Shown in pieces: positions 23,901 through 36,189 of a stretch of 64,000 nucleotides of DNA. Position numbers and translations under genes: made by a program. A model generated the notes under the pieces. That model searched no databases. It was not told where the DNA came from and saw nothing but the letters and a program-made list of their open reading frames with translations. This stretch comes from Sapria himalayana. Lineage: Eukaryota > Streptophyta > Magnoliopsida > Malpighiales > Rafflesiaceae. Location of the stretch: the NCBI GenBank assembly GCA_029783825.1, contig JAREIK010002957.1, positions 136,010 to 200,009 of the forward strand. The letters run 5' to 3'. The number at the start of each line of letters is the position of its first letter. Position 1 is the first letter of the stretch.

Positions 23901-24139
23901 AAATTATTTGTTTTTTTAGGAATGTAATTAAAATGTCAAGATCAAAATGGTGGGTTGCAGGATCATCGGTTTTGAGTATGTTGTATGTGTCTTCTCTTTC
24001 TAGTATAAGTCATAAGTTTTAGGTATTAAGTCCCCTAGTCTTCTACTCATCATATGTATGAACTAGAGTAAACTCGTGAGCTATTATGTTATCTAGGCTC
24101 AAGGGAGAATTTCTCTCTTGAGAAACTTGACTCTCTCTA

Positions 24140-24560
24140 GAGCTAATAAGATCTATACTTTTGTTAGCATACATGATGACTCTACAGAAGTATTATCATA
24201 AATTATACCAATAAATTTAGATGTAATGGACATATAACTCTCTATCCTAACTATAAGTCCGATAGAATTAATATGGTATTTGCTGAGAAAGAATATAAAA
24301 AATTATCTAGTTAATGAGATACTATCATTTAGACTTTATTGAGTTTCTCTCAAATGTAAAATCTGGATCTCTATAGAGGCATCAAAATTTGTACTTATTC
24401 ATATACATGATGATTTTACCGGAGTATCATCATAATGTAGACTAATAAATTCAAGTGTAGTGGGCAAGTGTCTCTTTATCCTTGTTAGACATCCAATAGG
24501 ATATGAAATAGTACTTTTTGAGAAAGAACATAAGAATGTATTCTAGTTGATGAGATAATT
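24140..24560. repeat. Diverged ~220-bp tandem duplication
   Basis: The block starting gcatacatgatgac at about 24164 is repeated starting catatacatgatga at about 24401. Both continue with atcataa-t-tagacc/ctaataaatt, then ctctttatcc and gagaaagaa-ataa. The block also resembles 2130-2200. I interpret it as non-coding DNA of the local copia family. Confidence 0.5.
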
Positions 24561-25410
24561 CATAGATAAAATTATAATTCAAAAAAAAATATTTTGTAAC
24601 ACTCTCAAATATGAATGTTTGATTTTTTTTTAATAATATATTTATTCTTTCTTTCAGTCAATTCATTATGTAGGGGTATACTGGCACAAGAAGTCTAATG
24701 TATAATCTCATAATTCATACCATAAATACTGACATATATTTTAATATATTGTTATTTTTTATTTTTTAAAATTTTTTTATAAAATTGATTTTTTATTATG
24801 TTGGAAAATACCTAAAAAATAAAAAAAATATTTGTAGTATCTCACTAAAAATATTTGGAAAATATTAATAAAGATAATTAAATATTTTGGTGTGTATCAG
24901 ATCGAATGGGTTCCTACTCACATTGGGCCCGCATATAGAATTAGAAGATTTATTATATTTTCCTAATTAACATATCTCACATAGTAAAGTAGAAATACTA
25001 TTAAGATTGTGTAATATTATTTTCAACTTGGTCAATGATAAATAACCAAGTTAAGAATACTAAAGTAAATGATCCAATACACTTAAACATTTAGAATTAA
25101 ATTATATCATGGGTGAGAAGAGATATAATCTATCTCAATTAATCCCAAATAGAGTATTCTAAAGAATTGTTTGATCTTGCAAACAAGTATCTATAGGCAA
25201 AATAATAATATTAAAATTGAATTACTCGAAAAAGTAACTCATTAAAAGTATATTTATAGGATAATCAGGAATATCATATCATGATTAAGAAATAAGAAAA
25301 TCGATCTGAATATCATCATATACAATGGTTTTAAAGAATTTATGAATATTGAAGTGAATAGGCAATGATTTGTAGTGAATATTGGCTCTTGTATCGATAA
25401 TCTAAGAATT
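24560..25410 (-). mobile_element. Antisense copia element F: protease to integrase
   Basis: The minus strand shows the protease site IIDTRANIHY (25375-25403; the DTG active site has become DTR). It continues as the pre-integrase CEICQLGKYNKSS and NPFDLIHTKI (about 24930-25030), then VPVYPYIMN*LKEKINILL, the integrase TPQQNGVAERKNRHLL motif (about 24640-24700). No RT follows downstream, so the element is truncated. Confidence 0.65.
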
Positions 25411-25474
25411 TAAATAATTAATATGAGTGATAAAACTAATAAAACCTAAAGAAATAAAAGTATTTGTTATTTGC

Positions 25475-25760
25475 TTAGAAAGTATACTCTTCTCTAATAA
25501 GTTTTGTGATAGATGAATTTTTTGAAGATTTTTGGATAGTTCTGGTACCTAATTTACCTCTTTGTAGTTCTATGATTTTCTTGTAGCTAAAAAAATAATT
25601 TGTTAGATAATTAAGTTTTCGTATGATTTTCTTATATCTAAAAGAATCAACTAGAGTGTTGGTATTTATAGACAAGTTTACCCTCAAATCATATGGTGAG
25701 TCGACTGGTGCACATCTCAATATGTTAAGCTCCAATAAAATATCTAGAGCATGCCCCATG
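25475..25760 (-). pseudogene. copia reverse transcriptase fragment G
   Basis: The minus-strand frame starts GHALDILLELNILRCAPVDS, then SFRYKKIIRKLNYLT. This is the copia RT end (YVLDLLQETGLLGCKPVDTP ... YRRLVGKLIYLT). After YLT the frame runs into unrelated sequence. It lies 5' of the protease of element F on the same strand, which is the wrong order for one element. It must belong to a different, adjacent copy. Confidence 0.7.
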
Positions 25761-25769
25761 GGGGAAAAG

Positions 25770-27150
25770 TAATATCTCTTGAATAAATAATTTTAATAAT
25801 TAAAACATATGTGAAATATTCTAAATTGGTAGTATGTAATTTAGTGTAAATTAATAATTTTAGTTGAGATATACTTAATTGATCATCATTTCTAATAAGT
25901 TAATAATCAATATATATATCACAAACATTATATATTATTCTTTTAATCTACAATGATAAAAATAAGAATAATTTAATACATATTTTCTAAGGTTAGTAGT
26001 AGTCATTGTTGAAGAAAAATAGTTGATGTTGAACCATATAATATGAGATTATTTCAGGCCATAAAGAGTATTCTACAACATACAATGTGCTCCCTAGGAT
26101 AGTAAAATTTAGTGGTTGATGCATAAATACTTTCTTCACATGATCATTCTAAAAAATATATTTCTCATATGTAACTGATAAATAATATACCTAAGAGAAA
26201 TAACAACAGAAATTAATAATCTAATAATGATTATATTGGTCATAGAAAAAAAGATCCTAATAATATACATCATAAATTTGTGTAAATTTATCTTACTACT
26301 AACCTAAACTTTGATCAATCTATCTTATTTTCAAGTCTAATCTTTATCTTATACATACACTTAAAAATTTTCTACTAGCTTATTTGGAGACTTAGGGATA
26401 AGATTTCGTGTATTATTGAAGATGATTATTTTTAGTTCACCAAATATAGTTACCTTTATCCTAATTGTTTATATTAAAATATATCTCTTGAGTAATCAAC
26501 TACAATCTTCTAGGACATAGTTTAACTGATACTCTATTATGTTTACCTCCCATTGGCCTTGTGAGATGTGTCATTCTGTTAGAATATTCGTATTTTTTCT
26601 AATATGGTATAAAAGGACAATTATGATGTTAGTGATATAATTTGATGATATTTTAATTACACTAGATGAAATACATATTTATTGACTTTTTAGTTGATTA
26701 GAGTATAGACTTGCTCACAAGTATTGATTCCTCAGTTAATTATACTTGATATAGGAGAATTATAGGAAAACTGGACTATCTAATAGTAATCATAACAAAT
26801 ATTACATACATTTTCAATATAGTTAGTAATTTTCTAGATTCTAATAGATAAATTCATATGGATGTGGTTCTTAGGATTCTCATGTATGTGAAGATCTAGG
26901 ATAGAGGTTTTCATTCAAAAATCTTAGGCATAGTCAAATAACGATATATTCATATTTTAATTGTGTTCAAGCAATTGTAGAAATATGATCTTCTACATAA
27001 TTATATATTTTTCATAGATATAATCTTGTTTTCTAAAAAAGTAAGAGGTATCTAATTAGATACTTTGGTATTAATTACTTGTGAGCTTCAATAGATTAGT
27101 TATTTTTTGGATGAAATTTTTTTATTAGTTTAGTGACTGATGATATTTTT
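25770..27150. other. AT-rich intron DNA, probable old copia sequence
   Basis: No readable motif is present. The section near 26040-26240 resembles 31420-31600 (ttcacatacaactgata-like words and a 'gataaatatttttttgagag' style segment), which lies upstream of RT in antisense element E. It is therefore probably the same part of a related antisense copy. Confidence 0.3.
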
Positions 27151-27169
27151 GTATGCTTGTGAGATTATT

Positions 27170-27760
27170 TGGTTCATTGTTGTCAATATTATAATCTATA
27201 AGTAGACAAGTCATTTCGAGATCAATTTTCATTTTAGATGGGAAAATCTCTATGTTGGTTTGATCGTCATTATTTATGTATCTATCAGTAAATAGATTGC
27301 AAATTTTTTCTTGAAATCTTTTAGAGGGTTACATGTTTATTTTTTTTCTTTTTTAAGTTGAATGTTTGTGATATGCATGCAAAATCTTGAAGGGTCTAAT
27401 GAGATTTGATTAGTGGATATGTTCTTTTTTATTTTTATTTCTCATTTTTTGGTACTCCCTAACTTGTGAGTTGACCTAAATTTTACACACACACACACAC
27501 ACAGGCACGCATATAATGCATATCGATGACATCAGATATTTCAGCACATTGTTGCCAATCTGATGTTTCATAAGTAGATAATCTATTTTGAGGTTGATTT
27601 TTACTTCATATTAGAGAAAATCTATGATGATTTGATAATTATTATCTATCTATTACTTATCAATAAGTAGATTGTAGACTTTTTCATTGAGCCTTTCAGG
27701 ATACAATGGGTTTCATTTCTTACTTATAAGAAGTTGTCTTTATGCGATGCATACGCCAAA
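27170..27760. repeat. Diverged ~365-bp tandem duplication
   Basis: The segment from about 27180 (attgttgtcaatatt ... aagtagacaagtcattt) recurs from about 27547 (attgttgccaatctg ... aagtagataatctattt), with the same order of landmarks through aagtagattg and gaagggt/gaaggga. A (AC)n run lies between them at 27484-27503. No coding capacity is seen. Confidence 0.5.
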
Positions 27761-28179
27761 TTGAAGGGAGTATTAAGATTTGTTTAGTGGATAGATTTTA
27801 TTATTATTATTTTTCTTTTTCATTTTTTAGGAGCACTCGATTTTTGAAGTATCTTAAATCATATATATATATAATATTTTATTTTTTTATTATTTTTTTT
27901 AATTATTCTTCCTTTTCCAAGGTTTCAGTTATAATTGAACTCTAAATATTTTTGCAATACCTCAAAGGTGCTGAAATGATAATAAAAATAAGTTGAATTC
28001 GTAGGTTTTTTCTGATGAGTTTTTTAAAACTCCATTGTCCATTATATTTGAATACAAGCAAATATCAATCTCTACAACAACAAAGACACCAGCAGCCTTC
28101 ATCACCATTTTAGTTTTGTTTGCAAGGTAAATTTGGTTATTCATCAAATCATCACCGAAGATATATAGATCACGTCAAC

Positions 28180-28800
28180 CTAATAATGCAGTGCTTACAT
28201 CATCGTTAGATTCATATATGTTTGAACAGTTTCAAAACTTTTTTGCCTCACTACCACATGCCATGCCTGTATTCTCTCATACATATTTTCAATCTTCTAG
28301 TACTTGAGGTATATCATCCTCGTGGATCTTAGATTATGACACTTATCCTCATATGTCTTCTAATGTATTTTTCATTGTCTTTATGTTGCTATGTGTTGTG
28401 GTAGTTGTGACCACTAATTGAACTTTTATGTCATTAGCAGATGTTGATTATATTATTACATCTTGTTTATTTTCTTTTCCAGATGTTTATTATATTCTTA
28501 ATCTTACTTTGAATCTTATTTCTATTAATCAATTATCTCAGTTGGGATACTTAGTTTCTGTTTCTTCTTCTACATGTTTTGTATATGATATGTCAACGCA
28601 GAAGTTGATTGGGATAGGCTGTAGGTAAGGACTTTATGTTTTAGATCAACCCAAATTACTTGAAGGTGCAGCTTCTAGTATTGATTTGTCATCTTTTCGT
28701 TTGAATCATATGTCTACTTATTTTTGTTAATGGCTCTCTTGCTTTGTTCATGTCTCAGCATTTGGTTATAATTTTTAGTTTCTATTTAAGCATTGAAAAG
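28180..28800 (+). mobile_element. Sense copia fragment I: gag end, protease, pre-integrase
   Basis: The plus-strand frame reads QPNNAVLTSSLDSYMFEQF, then SSWILDYDTYPHMS at 28323-28361, where the protease SWILDSGATHHM active site is destroyed. It then gives YYILNLTLNLISINQLSQLG and STQKLIGIGCR (28480-28628), the usual copia sequence before the integrase. The rest is too decayed to read. Confidence 0.65.
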
Positions 28801-29970
28801 TTAAAAAATTAATATTATTTTTTATTCTAGTGGTTTTAAACTTATAAAATGTTTTACTTCACTATTTTATGTCTTTCTTTTTCTCTGGCTTATATTAATC
28901 TTGTTTATTTTGATGCTTGAGAGCCTTCTCTTATTCATGCAAGAGGGATTGTGATATTATCAGTTATACTTGGTGTGACTCATCCTTTTGACTAGTACCT
29001 ACTTGTCTATTAGCAAATGCATAGTGAGCAAGATGTTTTTTCTAATATCTCTCAGTCTATCTCATATAAATTGAACCTCTTGGTGATTTAATTCGGGTTC
29101 AATATGAAACTTTTTATCACTCAAAATCTAATTATGAAATGTTGAAAACTCATTAGGCAATGAATGTAGGTATGTCATGCCCACCAGGATCTTTTCTATC
29201 TACCTCACTTTCTCAATAATAGCATTCTTGGCTGAAAAACTTCTAGAATTATGTAGATAATCGAGTGAACTGTATAAAGTGAGTAGTAAATTATTTGGGT
29301 TCTCTATATGATATTTGATTCCGCCCTTTTAATTTCAGTCCAAGAAGTCGAGTAACTGCTTTATATATTTGTCATTTAAGACAAGTATAATGATGGTAAC
29401 TCCCTAAGATCTTGTTTTTCATTGCAAGTAATATTGTTTCTCAAGAATTTATAAAGTAATATTCAAGATTTTAATCATCTCCATAATAAAATGCAAAGAA
29501 TGTGTCGATGTAGTGAGTGTTGATGCTCATCACATGCATTGTGGCTTGTGATGGTGGAGATGGTGGTGTACATGGAATGTGTGCCTCTTTCCTCATCAAA
29601 AATTATGCATGTGCTTGCACTGTAGCACATAGTATCATGTGCATTGTGCTGGTACATTACACGTTCTCTTTGTCTATAATCCTTAAAGTTTGCACTCCAT
29701 ATTATTTTGTCTCTAATGCAATATTGAATAATAAAGCTAAAAGTCACATAATATTCCATAAAAAATAATATTTATAATAGTCCAATCAAATATTCTTATA
29801 TAATAAGCAAAATAGATTGAGATGACTAATATGTCAAGTGTTTATATCCTATCTATAATGAAAAAAAAAAGAAAAAAAAAGATTAAAACTACAATAGAGG
29901 TAAACTAAATAATCTTTCTTAATGATACAAGATTTGAAAATGTTCAGCATAAGAAATAATAGAGAAAAAT
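28800..29970. other. Decayed repeat DNA
   Basis: This probably continues the sense copia fragment, but I cannot read a motif with confidence. At 29500-29660 a patch rich in gtgcat/catgtg words resembles the copia leader patches at 12.1 and 40.0 kb. Confidence 0.3.
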
Positions 29971-29979
29971 ATTTGGTTG

Positions 29980-30200
29980 ATTAATTAATTGATGATTAAG
30001 ATTAAATCTCTCTAAAAATATTTTGAAATATTTTCATCAAAGTGAAATTTCTATGTAATTTTAACTAAATATTTATTATTTTTTTTAATCTCATTTTGTG
30101 AGCGAGTGCTGGTACATGAAGCATAGTATATAATCTAATGGTCAGTACAATAAATATTGAAGCTGTTAGACATGTACTTAAAACATTATCACGTTTAATG
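29980..30200 (-). pseudogene. copia integrase fragment H
   Basis: The minus strand reads LHVPALAHKMRLKKIIN, a decayed match to the copia integrase block CVYTPQQNGVAERKNRHL. It is an isolated fragment below the RNase H end of antisense element E, and so is a separate copy. Confidence 0.5.
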
Positions 30201-30883
30201 CTTTTTATATTTTTATTTGTTCAAGTATTATGTTGGGCTTCAACCCTTAGTTGATTTATGGAGTGATGGGTGAGAGGCAAAGAAGAGAAAGAGAAAGAAA
30301 ATTATGTTTTTCATTAATTCTAAATACCGATATTACAACTATATATGGATATATGATTTAGGCTTGCCCACAAGTTTGGTGCTCCCAAACTATATATATA
30401 TCTATATATATTCACTTTTCTTCAAACTAGTATATATATGTAATAAATATTTAGCTTGGAAAGAAAAAAAAGTCATGGTCCTTTGAGGTTTTTATAAAGA
30501 TAATATAATTTATTTGTTAGTAGATACGTTGATAGTGACAATCGAACCATCATGAATCTTATTGTATATGAAGTAGTAATCAATCTCAATATTTTATGTT
30601 TGCTTTTAGAATACTAAGTTGATAGTGATGTATCGAGATGTTTGATTGTCATAGTAAAATATTATGAGCCTATGAACTAGTAACCAATAAAATAGCTATA
30701 TACTCTGTGTATGTATTATATCTAGAAATAATAATTTTTTAATTACTTTTTAAGGTGACAGAATTATCTTAAAGAAAAATATAAAATCATGTGGAAGGTT
30801 TCTTTTTTATAATTGTTGGAGCCCAACTAGAATGAGCACTATTATACTTGATTATATTTTTTATCTCTAAAAAAAATCTTACT

Positions 30884-31171
30884 TCATGCAGTTTTTTTTA
30901 TATGTTTGTGAATCCTAAGAATTATATTCATATGAATGTATATGAAAAAATTTAGGAAGTGGTTAACTATATTAATAATGTAAGTAATATGTGGTATGAT
31001 TACTTTCTTATAATTTAGCTTTCCTATGATTTTATTATATTTGATGGAACTAACTAAGAAACTTGTGCATATGAATGGATTTATACTTGGATTAAGTGGT
31101 GAATCAAGATTAGATAAAATATTTAAAATATTTTTTCTAAGAAATAAAAAGTATACTTGCTGAATATCCAA
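30884..31171 (-). pseudogene. copia reverse transcriptase C-terminal part (element E)
   Basis: This 95-residue frame matches the copia RT to RNase H junction: NILSNLDSPLNPSINPF, then SIKYNKIIGKLNY, ITYIINIVNHFLNF, and HMNIILRIHKHIKKTA for the usual H..A..RILRYLK.T. It starts after a hairpin that ends at 31210. Confidence 0.7.
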
Positions 31172-31176
31172 CCTTA

Positions 31177-31210
31177 TTAAGGAAATATCTCAGAAGAGAT
31201 ATTTCCTTAA
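31177..31210. repeat. Perfect 15-bp inverted repeat, 4-nt loop
   Basis: The arm ttaaggaaatatctc (31177-31191) is followed by agaa and its exact complement gagatatttccttaa (31196-31210). A further half copy (aggaaatatct) follows at about 31216. It interrupts the copia RT reading frame. Confidence 0.85.
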
Positions 31211-32519
31211 TACTCAGGAAATATCTATAATGTCAAATTATTTGTTTGAAGCTTGATTTGAATCTTTTGTAATGAAAATATCATTATTGTATACTATTAA
31301 TATCATATATTTTTCCTATGATTCACATCGATGAAGACAAGAATAATCCAACATGCATATCCTATTGTCAATGATGGTAAGTATATAAGAGAATTTACTA
31401 AATCACATATTAGGAGACTACTTTGGGATATATAGAGTTTTTTATAATTGATACATCATGTTTGTGCTTCCATGTTATAAATAGTATGACTTGATGGTTA
31501 TTGTATAAATATATATTTTTTTGAGAGCATCCTGAAAGAATATATTTTTCACATACAACTGATATATGGTCAACTTGTGGGGTACAATAACAGGGAGTAG
31601 CAACCTAATATGTCTGTAATTTCTTGGTTATTCACCTAGTCTTGAGTTAATTAATATTTCTTTTAGGCCAGTCTTTTTTGTGTACTCTCATTTGTATCTC
31701 ACTAATAACTTATTTGAAGATTTTAGAACATAATATTAAGTATGATTAGATATGATCGTACTCAATTAATCTACTATTGTATACCAATATTTTGGATGAA
31801 TATGTGGCTTGGAATGTGTATTGGATAATGCAACTATCAAGAGAATAATTTACTATTATATCAAGTGCTTGTGACTATGGATGTTAGGTAGAATATATGG
31901 TATTAAAATGAGAATATGAGAGTATCTATGAGTATGAGTATTAGGTCGATCATGCCTTTGTTTTTTTTTTTTTAAAGTAATTAGAATATCCAAGTTACTA
32001 TTTTAAGCTGAATCAGTTGATGCTGCAGGAGACTCTTCTGAAGAATATTATTTATGTATCTATCTAGTATACACTTTTAGCTTTAAATTATTGGGTCTTT
32101 GAACTTTTATCTCTCAATATTGGGAAGAATAACATCTAATATTTAATAAGACACACACACTAAATTTTTCTTTATAACATAAAGCTCTTAAGGATCTCAC
32201 TACTGTCAGGAAGAGAAATCTCATTACATATTCAAAACTAATTATTCTGTTAGTATGAGGTATTGAGGCATGGGCAGGAGCATGGATAGTTATTACTCTA
32301 TGAAATGTGATGGCTGGACATGGTTATGAATCTATTATTATGGTGTTTGAAAATGTATTCTCTTGAATGAATTATTGTAGAATGATTAATCCAAACGAAT
32401 GTCACATTCGCACTTCTAATAATTTGTACTTTTCCAAAGCACTTGTATCATTTATAAGTACTAGAGTATTTGGTGATTACATACTTAATAGCTCGAGCAA
32501 TCATCTCGAATATTAAAGT

Positions 32520-32566
32520 TTGATTGATTAGAAAGTTTCTGGTTATCTCATTTTCTAATCAATCAA
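32520..32566. repeat. Perfect 15-bp inverted repeat, 17-nt loop
   Basis: The arms ttgattgattagaaa (32520-32534) and tttctaatcaatcaa (32552-32566) are exact complements. No flanking duplication is apparent. Confidence 0.8.
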
Positions 32567-33559
32567 TTATTATTTTTATTCTCTCTCTCTATCTAGAGAG
32601 AAAATATGAACAAAATAATTATATTTAAAAATTTTGGGTAGAAGCTAAAAATAATTATTTTCTTTGATATAAAAGTTAATATGAGATACAATCTAAAAAA
32701 ACAGAAAATAATATTTGATTAATTAGAAATTTTGTGGTTAACATTATTTTTTCATAAGGGCATCTAGAAATCCTCATATATAGTAGAAATATTTTTGTTG
32801 TCGTAATCAAATATTAATTCTTTATTTCAGTTATCTCACTTTCCATAGGTGTGTCAGTACAAGATGTATATTGAATAATTTCATATTTTTCAATAAATAC
32901 TCAAACTTTAAGAAGTATATTTTAATGTATTATTACTTTTTGATATTTTAATATTATGACTAAATCAAATTTTTATTTGTTTATAAAATTGAATTTCTTT
33001 CTTTAAAAATATTTTTACTCATCCAATAAAGTCTTTAAATGTTTGATTGAATCATAGTGAATAAATATCTCCTAATATCTTTTTGACGTGTTGGAAATGA
33101 AGATTTAGTGTGTCTTCCTAACTGATATGTCTTACACTCAATAGAAATCATCCAATTGATGCTTAATTTTAGAATTTTTAGTTTAACTAATGATGGATGT
33201 CAAAGTCAAGAGAATATAATTAGTAGATCAATGGTAGTTAAGTATTTGGAAGGGCTCATGTGGGTAGAGAAATATAATTCTGTTTCATCTTGCTAAATCT
33301 CAAGGGAAGTCATTAATATGATCCATCGATCTCATACAAAAATGATAGAAGATAACAAAATAATATTAGAATCTAGTTACTTACTAAATCAATTAACTCA
33401 GAATAAATTATGATAAATTATTGAAATTAAAAGAACTCGTCAAGAAAAAAAAATTCAATATTAATATCATTATGTCTCATGATTTGTACAACAATAATAT
33501 ATGTTATAACTTGTGACATGAGTATTGGCTATTGAATATATGATCCATAAGTCTGAAAT

Positions 33560-34255
33560 GAGATGGTAAGAAAAAAAAACAATAAACATGTTTATCTTTG
33601 GGCTAGAACTAACGATGCCTTAGGAAAGAAATATAAAATACTCTTTGATTAAGCATAACAAGATCAGTATGTGTATAAGTGGAAAGTTCAATAGCCTTTT
33701 GATTGAGCACTAATATCAAAAATAATAAATTAGAAAACAACTTATTTGAGGAGGATGATTTATCTATTTTTTTAAATGATAATGTTTTGTTGTACTGGTT
33801 ATATTATAACATGTATTGCTTTTTACTTTGTTTTTGGTGAGATACAAAATATATTTTAATTGATTTTTGCTATATCATTAAATAAATTCATGATGAATTT
33901 ATTGTTACAACTTATATTCGTATCAAAGATTAAATTACTGATATTTTTGTAATGCCTTGATAGTCTTAGCTTGCTTATATTTCCAGAATAATGCAACATA
34001 TTTTGTGTCAATTTGAGTAATATTGCTTATATTTCCAAAATAAGGGACTATGTAGAGAAGTGTATGTGACAAGATTTCTCTTTTCATACATCTTATATTA
34101 TATGTTGATATTTGTACATCAGCAGACATTATGCTTTGGACTTGTGTTCTCTTGTAACATTAACAATAGCATTACCATTGTATCAGTGTTCATATACTAT
34201 TTAGCATGTGAAAAATGCAAGGATATTTCCTTGATTCTTTGATTTTGTTTCACAG
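33560..34255. other. End of the large intron before exon 3
   Basis: AT-rich DNA without a recognised element. A ttgcttatatttcca word occurs twice (about 33972 and 34024). The last 25 bases (ttctttgattttgtttcacag) form a good pyrimidine-rich acceptor for the exon at 34256. Confidence 0.5.
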
Positions 34256-34401
34256 GTAAAATTAACATACAGTTTAATGTGCACATCCCTGTAGATACAG
34301 AGTTTGCTGGACCATTACAAGATGAATGCATATGGCGTCAGGCAAGAGGGGCTGCTACCATTCTGTTGGGAGAAAAGGAAAATAAGCAATCCATGGAAAA
34401 G
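34256..34401 (+). CDS. Coding exon 3 of the unrecognised gene
   Basis: This 146-nt exon follows tttcacag and ends gaaaag|gttttg. With the G carried over from exon 2 it reads GKINIQFNVHIPVDTEFAGP, then LQDECIWRQARGAATILLGE and KENKQSMEK. It is open and well-formed, with codon use unlike the surrounding AT-rich relics. It ends in phase 0. No family was recognised; the sequence looks like part of a soluble protein with no membrane segment. Confidence 0.7.
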
Positions 34402-34485
34402 GTTTTGATATCATATTCATATACTTGATGATTCTTTGTTAATGACATGCCTAATTTAAATAGTAAGTTTTGTGACTTTGTGCAG

Positions 34486-34671
34486 GTGGGTCTTGCCCAA
34501 CAATGGTATGAAGAATTGGATAGTCTTGCATTTTCAACTCATAATCCAGATATAATTGACGAAGATGCCAAACCTGTTCCGCAGATGATGTCTGAGGATA
34601 CTAATGTAAAAGCCTGTCACAGCAGAGTTCAAATTCATTGTGTTCTTAATGCAAGTCCAGGGACAAGTGAG
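34486..34671 (+). CDS. Coding exon 4 of the unrecognised gene
   Basis: This 62-codon exon follows a short intron (34402-34485) whose acceptor is ctttgtgcag. It reads VGLAQQWYEELDSLAFSTHN, PDIIDEDAKPVPQMMSEDTN, then SRVQIHCVLNASPGTSE. The donor is gtgag|gtaagg, a near-consensus site. Reading on past the donor gives a hydrophobic run and a stop at 34782, which I take as intron. It ends in phase 0. The 3' continuation of the gene was not identified with confidence. Confidence 0.75.
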
Positions 34672-35236
34672 GTAAGGCTTGTTTTTTGTTTCATTATCTT
34701 GTTGTGTTATTTCTATCCTATGAGGTTATTACAGTTTGTTTGCTTTTCATTTTTTTTCTTTACACTATGTTTTATGGATTGAAGAACACAATATGTGGGC
34801 TGTCCTAATTCATATCTTAGTTATATGTTTTCATTGTATGTTTATGATATTTGATTGAAATTTTTATCTAGATTTTTGGTTTTTATGCCTTGAATTTCAA
34901 AATGATATTATGAGCTAACAGTCATTACTAGTAACCACTTTCTTTTCATTAAATATTATAATAGCCAATGACATGTTAATTTGTAAGTTATGTTTCTAGT
35001 TGACTTAATTTTAACTTTTTTTTTCTTCCAATAATGTTTATTTTTAGGATTGGAAAATTTCGAAAAAGATTTCTTTTAGATTGAGCATGGTGGACTATAT
35101 ATGTTTTTACTTATATGGTAGAATATCTCACTAGTTGTTTAAGTATTATTGATTTATTATTTATTTATTATCGACTTTATTACTCTTTATTAATCAAGTT
35201 GAGAATGTTAAATCATTATCTAGAAATATCTTTATA
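34672..35236. other. Start of the intron after exon 4
   Basis: AT-rich DNA with no recognised element. A ttggaaaatttcgaaaaagattt word near 35050 resembles one at 21590-21615 in a copia context, so part of this may be an LTR relic. Confidence 0.35.
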
Positions 35237-36189
35237 CTAGAGCATAGTTTTGATAGACGCAAGGCGCACTAAGGTGCAAAGGCCTCCTGGAGTCTTAAGG
35301 CGCAAGACGCCCTTAATCTGTGAGTTTTTTTATGTAAGACGAACCTCATTTTACATATATAATTTTTAAAAATATCATCAATTATAATAATTATTTATCA
35401 TTAAATATCATTAAAAATATCAATCAATAAAAATTCATAAATAATACATCTAATCATAAAAATTCATAAAACATGTCAATAAATCTAACAAATCCTATCA
35501 GTAAAGTTTCTAAAAATTCATAAAATTTATCAATAGAACATGTCAATATGTAAACACATATCCCTTATCTAAATTCATAAATCATCCAAAGGTAACATAT
35601 TAAAATAACATGATCTTCATAAATAAGAATAACACAAAAAAATAAAAATTTAAACTAAATAGTATCAAATCCAATAAATTTTAAATATTTATCATTTACT
35701 ATAATAATATTTTCAGAATAAAAAATATGATAAATATAATATAATTGCCAGTAACATGAATGTCCACTATTACATCAATAATCCAAAAATATTAATTCAG
35801 AATACAAGTAAAATAATCAAGCATACTAAGACAAAAAATTTGATGTTATCTTAAAAAATAATTTTGTTACTCCTCTCTAGTAAATATTATAGTTGATAAA
35901 CTCAATAATAATTCTTATATTACTCTACTAGTTAGTTTATTTCTCTTAATATTATGTAAAATTTTTAGTATATTTTCTAATATTAATTATAATAATTATC
36001 TTTGTTGTTACCTATTTTCCTGCAATATATACATTGAATTGAGACTCTCCTTTATTTTATATCTACTATAATAATTCATATTAATTCTAATAAAAAATAA
36101 AATTGCACCAAATCTTAATTTTTACAAAACTAAACTAATATTTAATCTTTTTTTTTTCATTCTATGAAAACCCAATTATAATTTTTGCT

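Larger units (their letters stand above)
30540..33555 (-). mobile_element. Antisense Ty1/copia element E
   Basis: In order from high to low coordinates: protease WIIYSIANTHVTSYNI (33502-33550; DSG has become YSI), integrase block VLTHLWKVR*LK*RINI (about 32810-32870), the RT end with DSPLNPSINPF and YNKIIGKLNY (31171-30884), ITYIINIVNHFLNF, and RNase H with EIDYYFIYNKIHDG (about 30545-30600). The layout is collinear with a copia polyprotein, but much of the integrase-RT interval is unreadable. Two perfect hairpins (31177-31210 and 32520-32566) lie within it. Confidence 0.65.
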
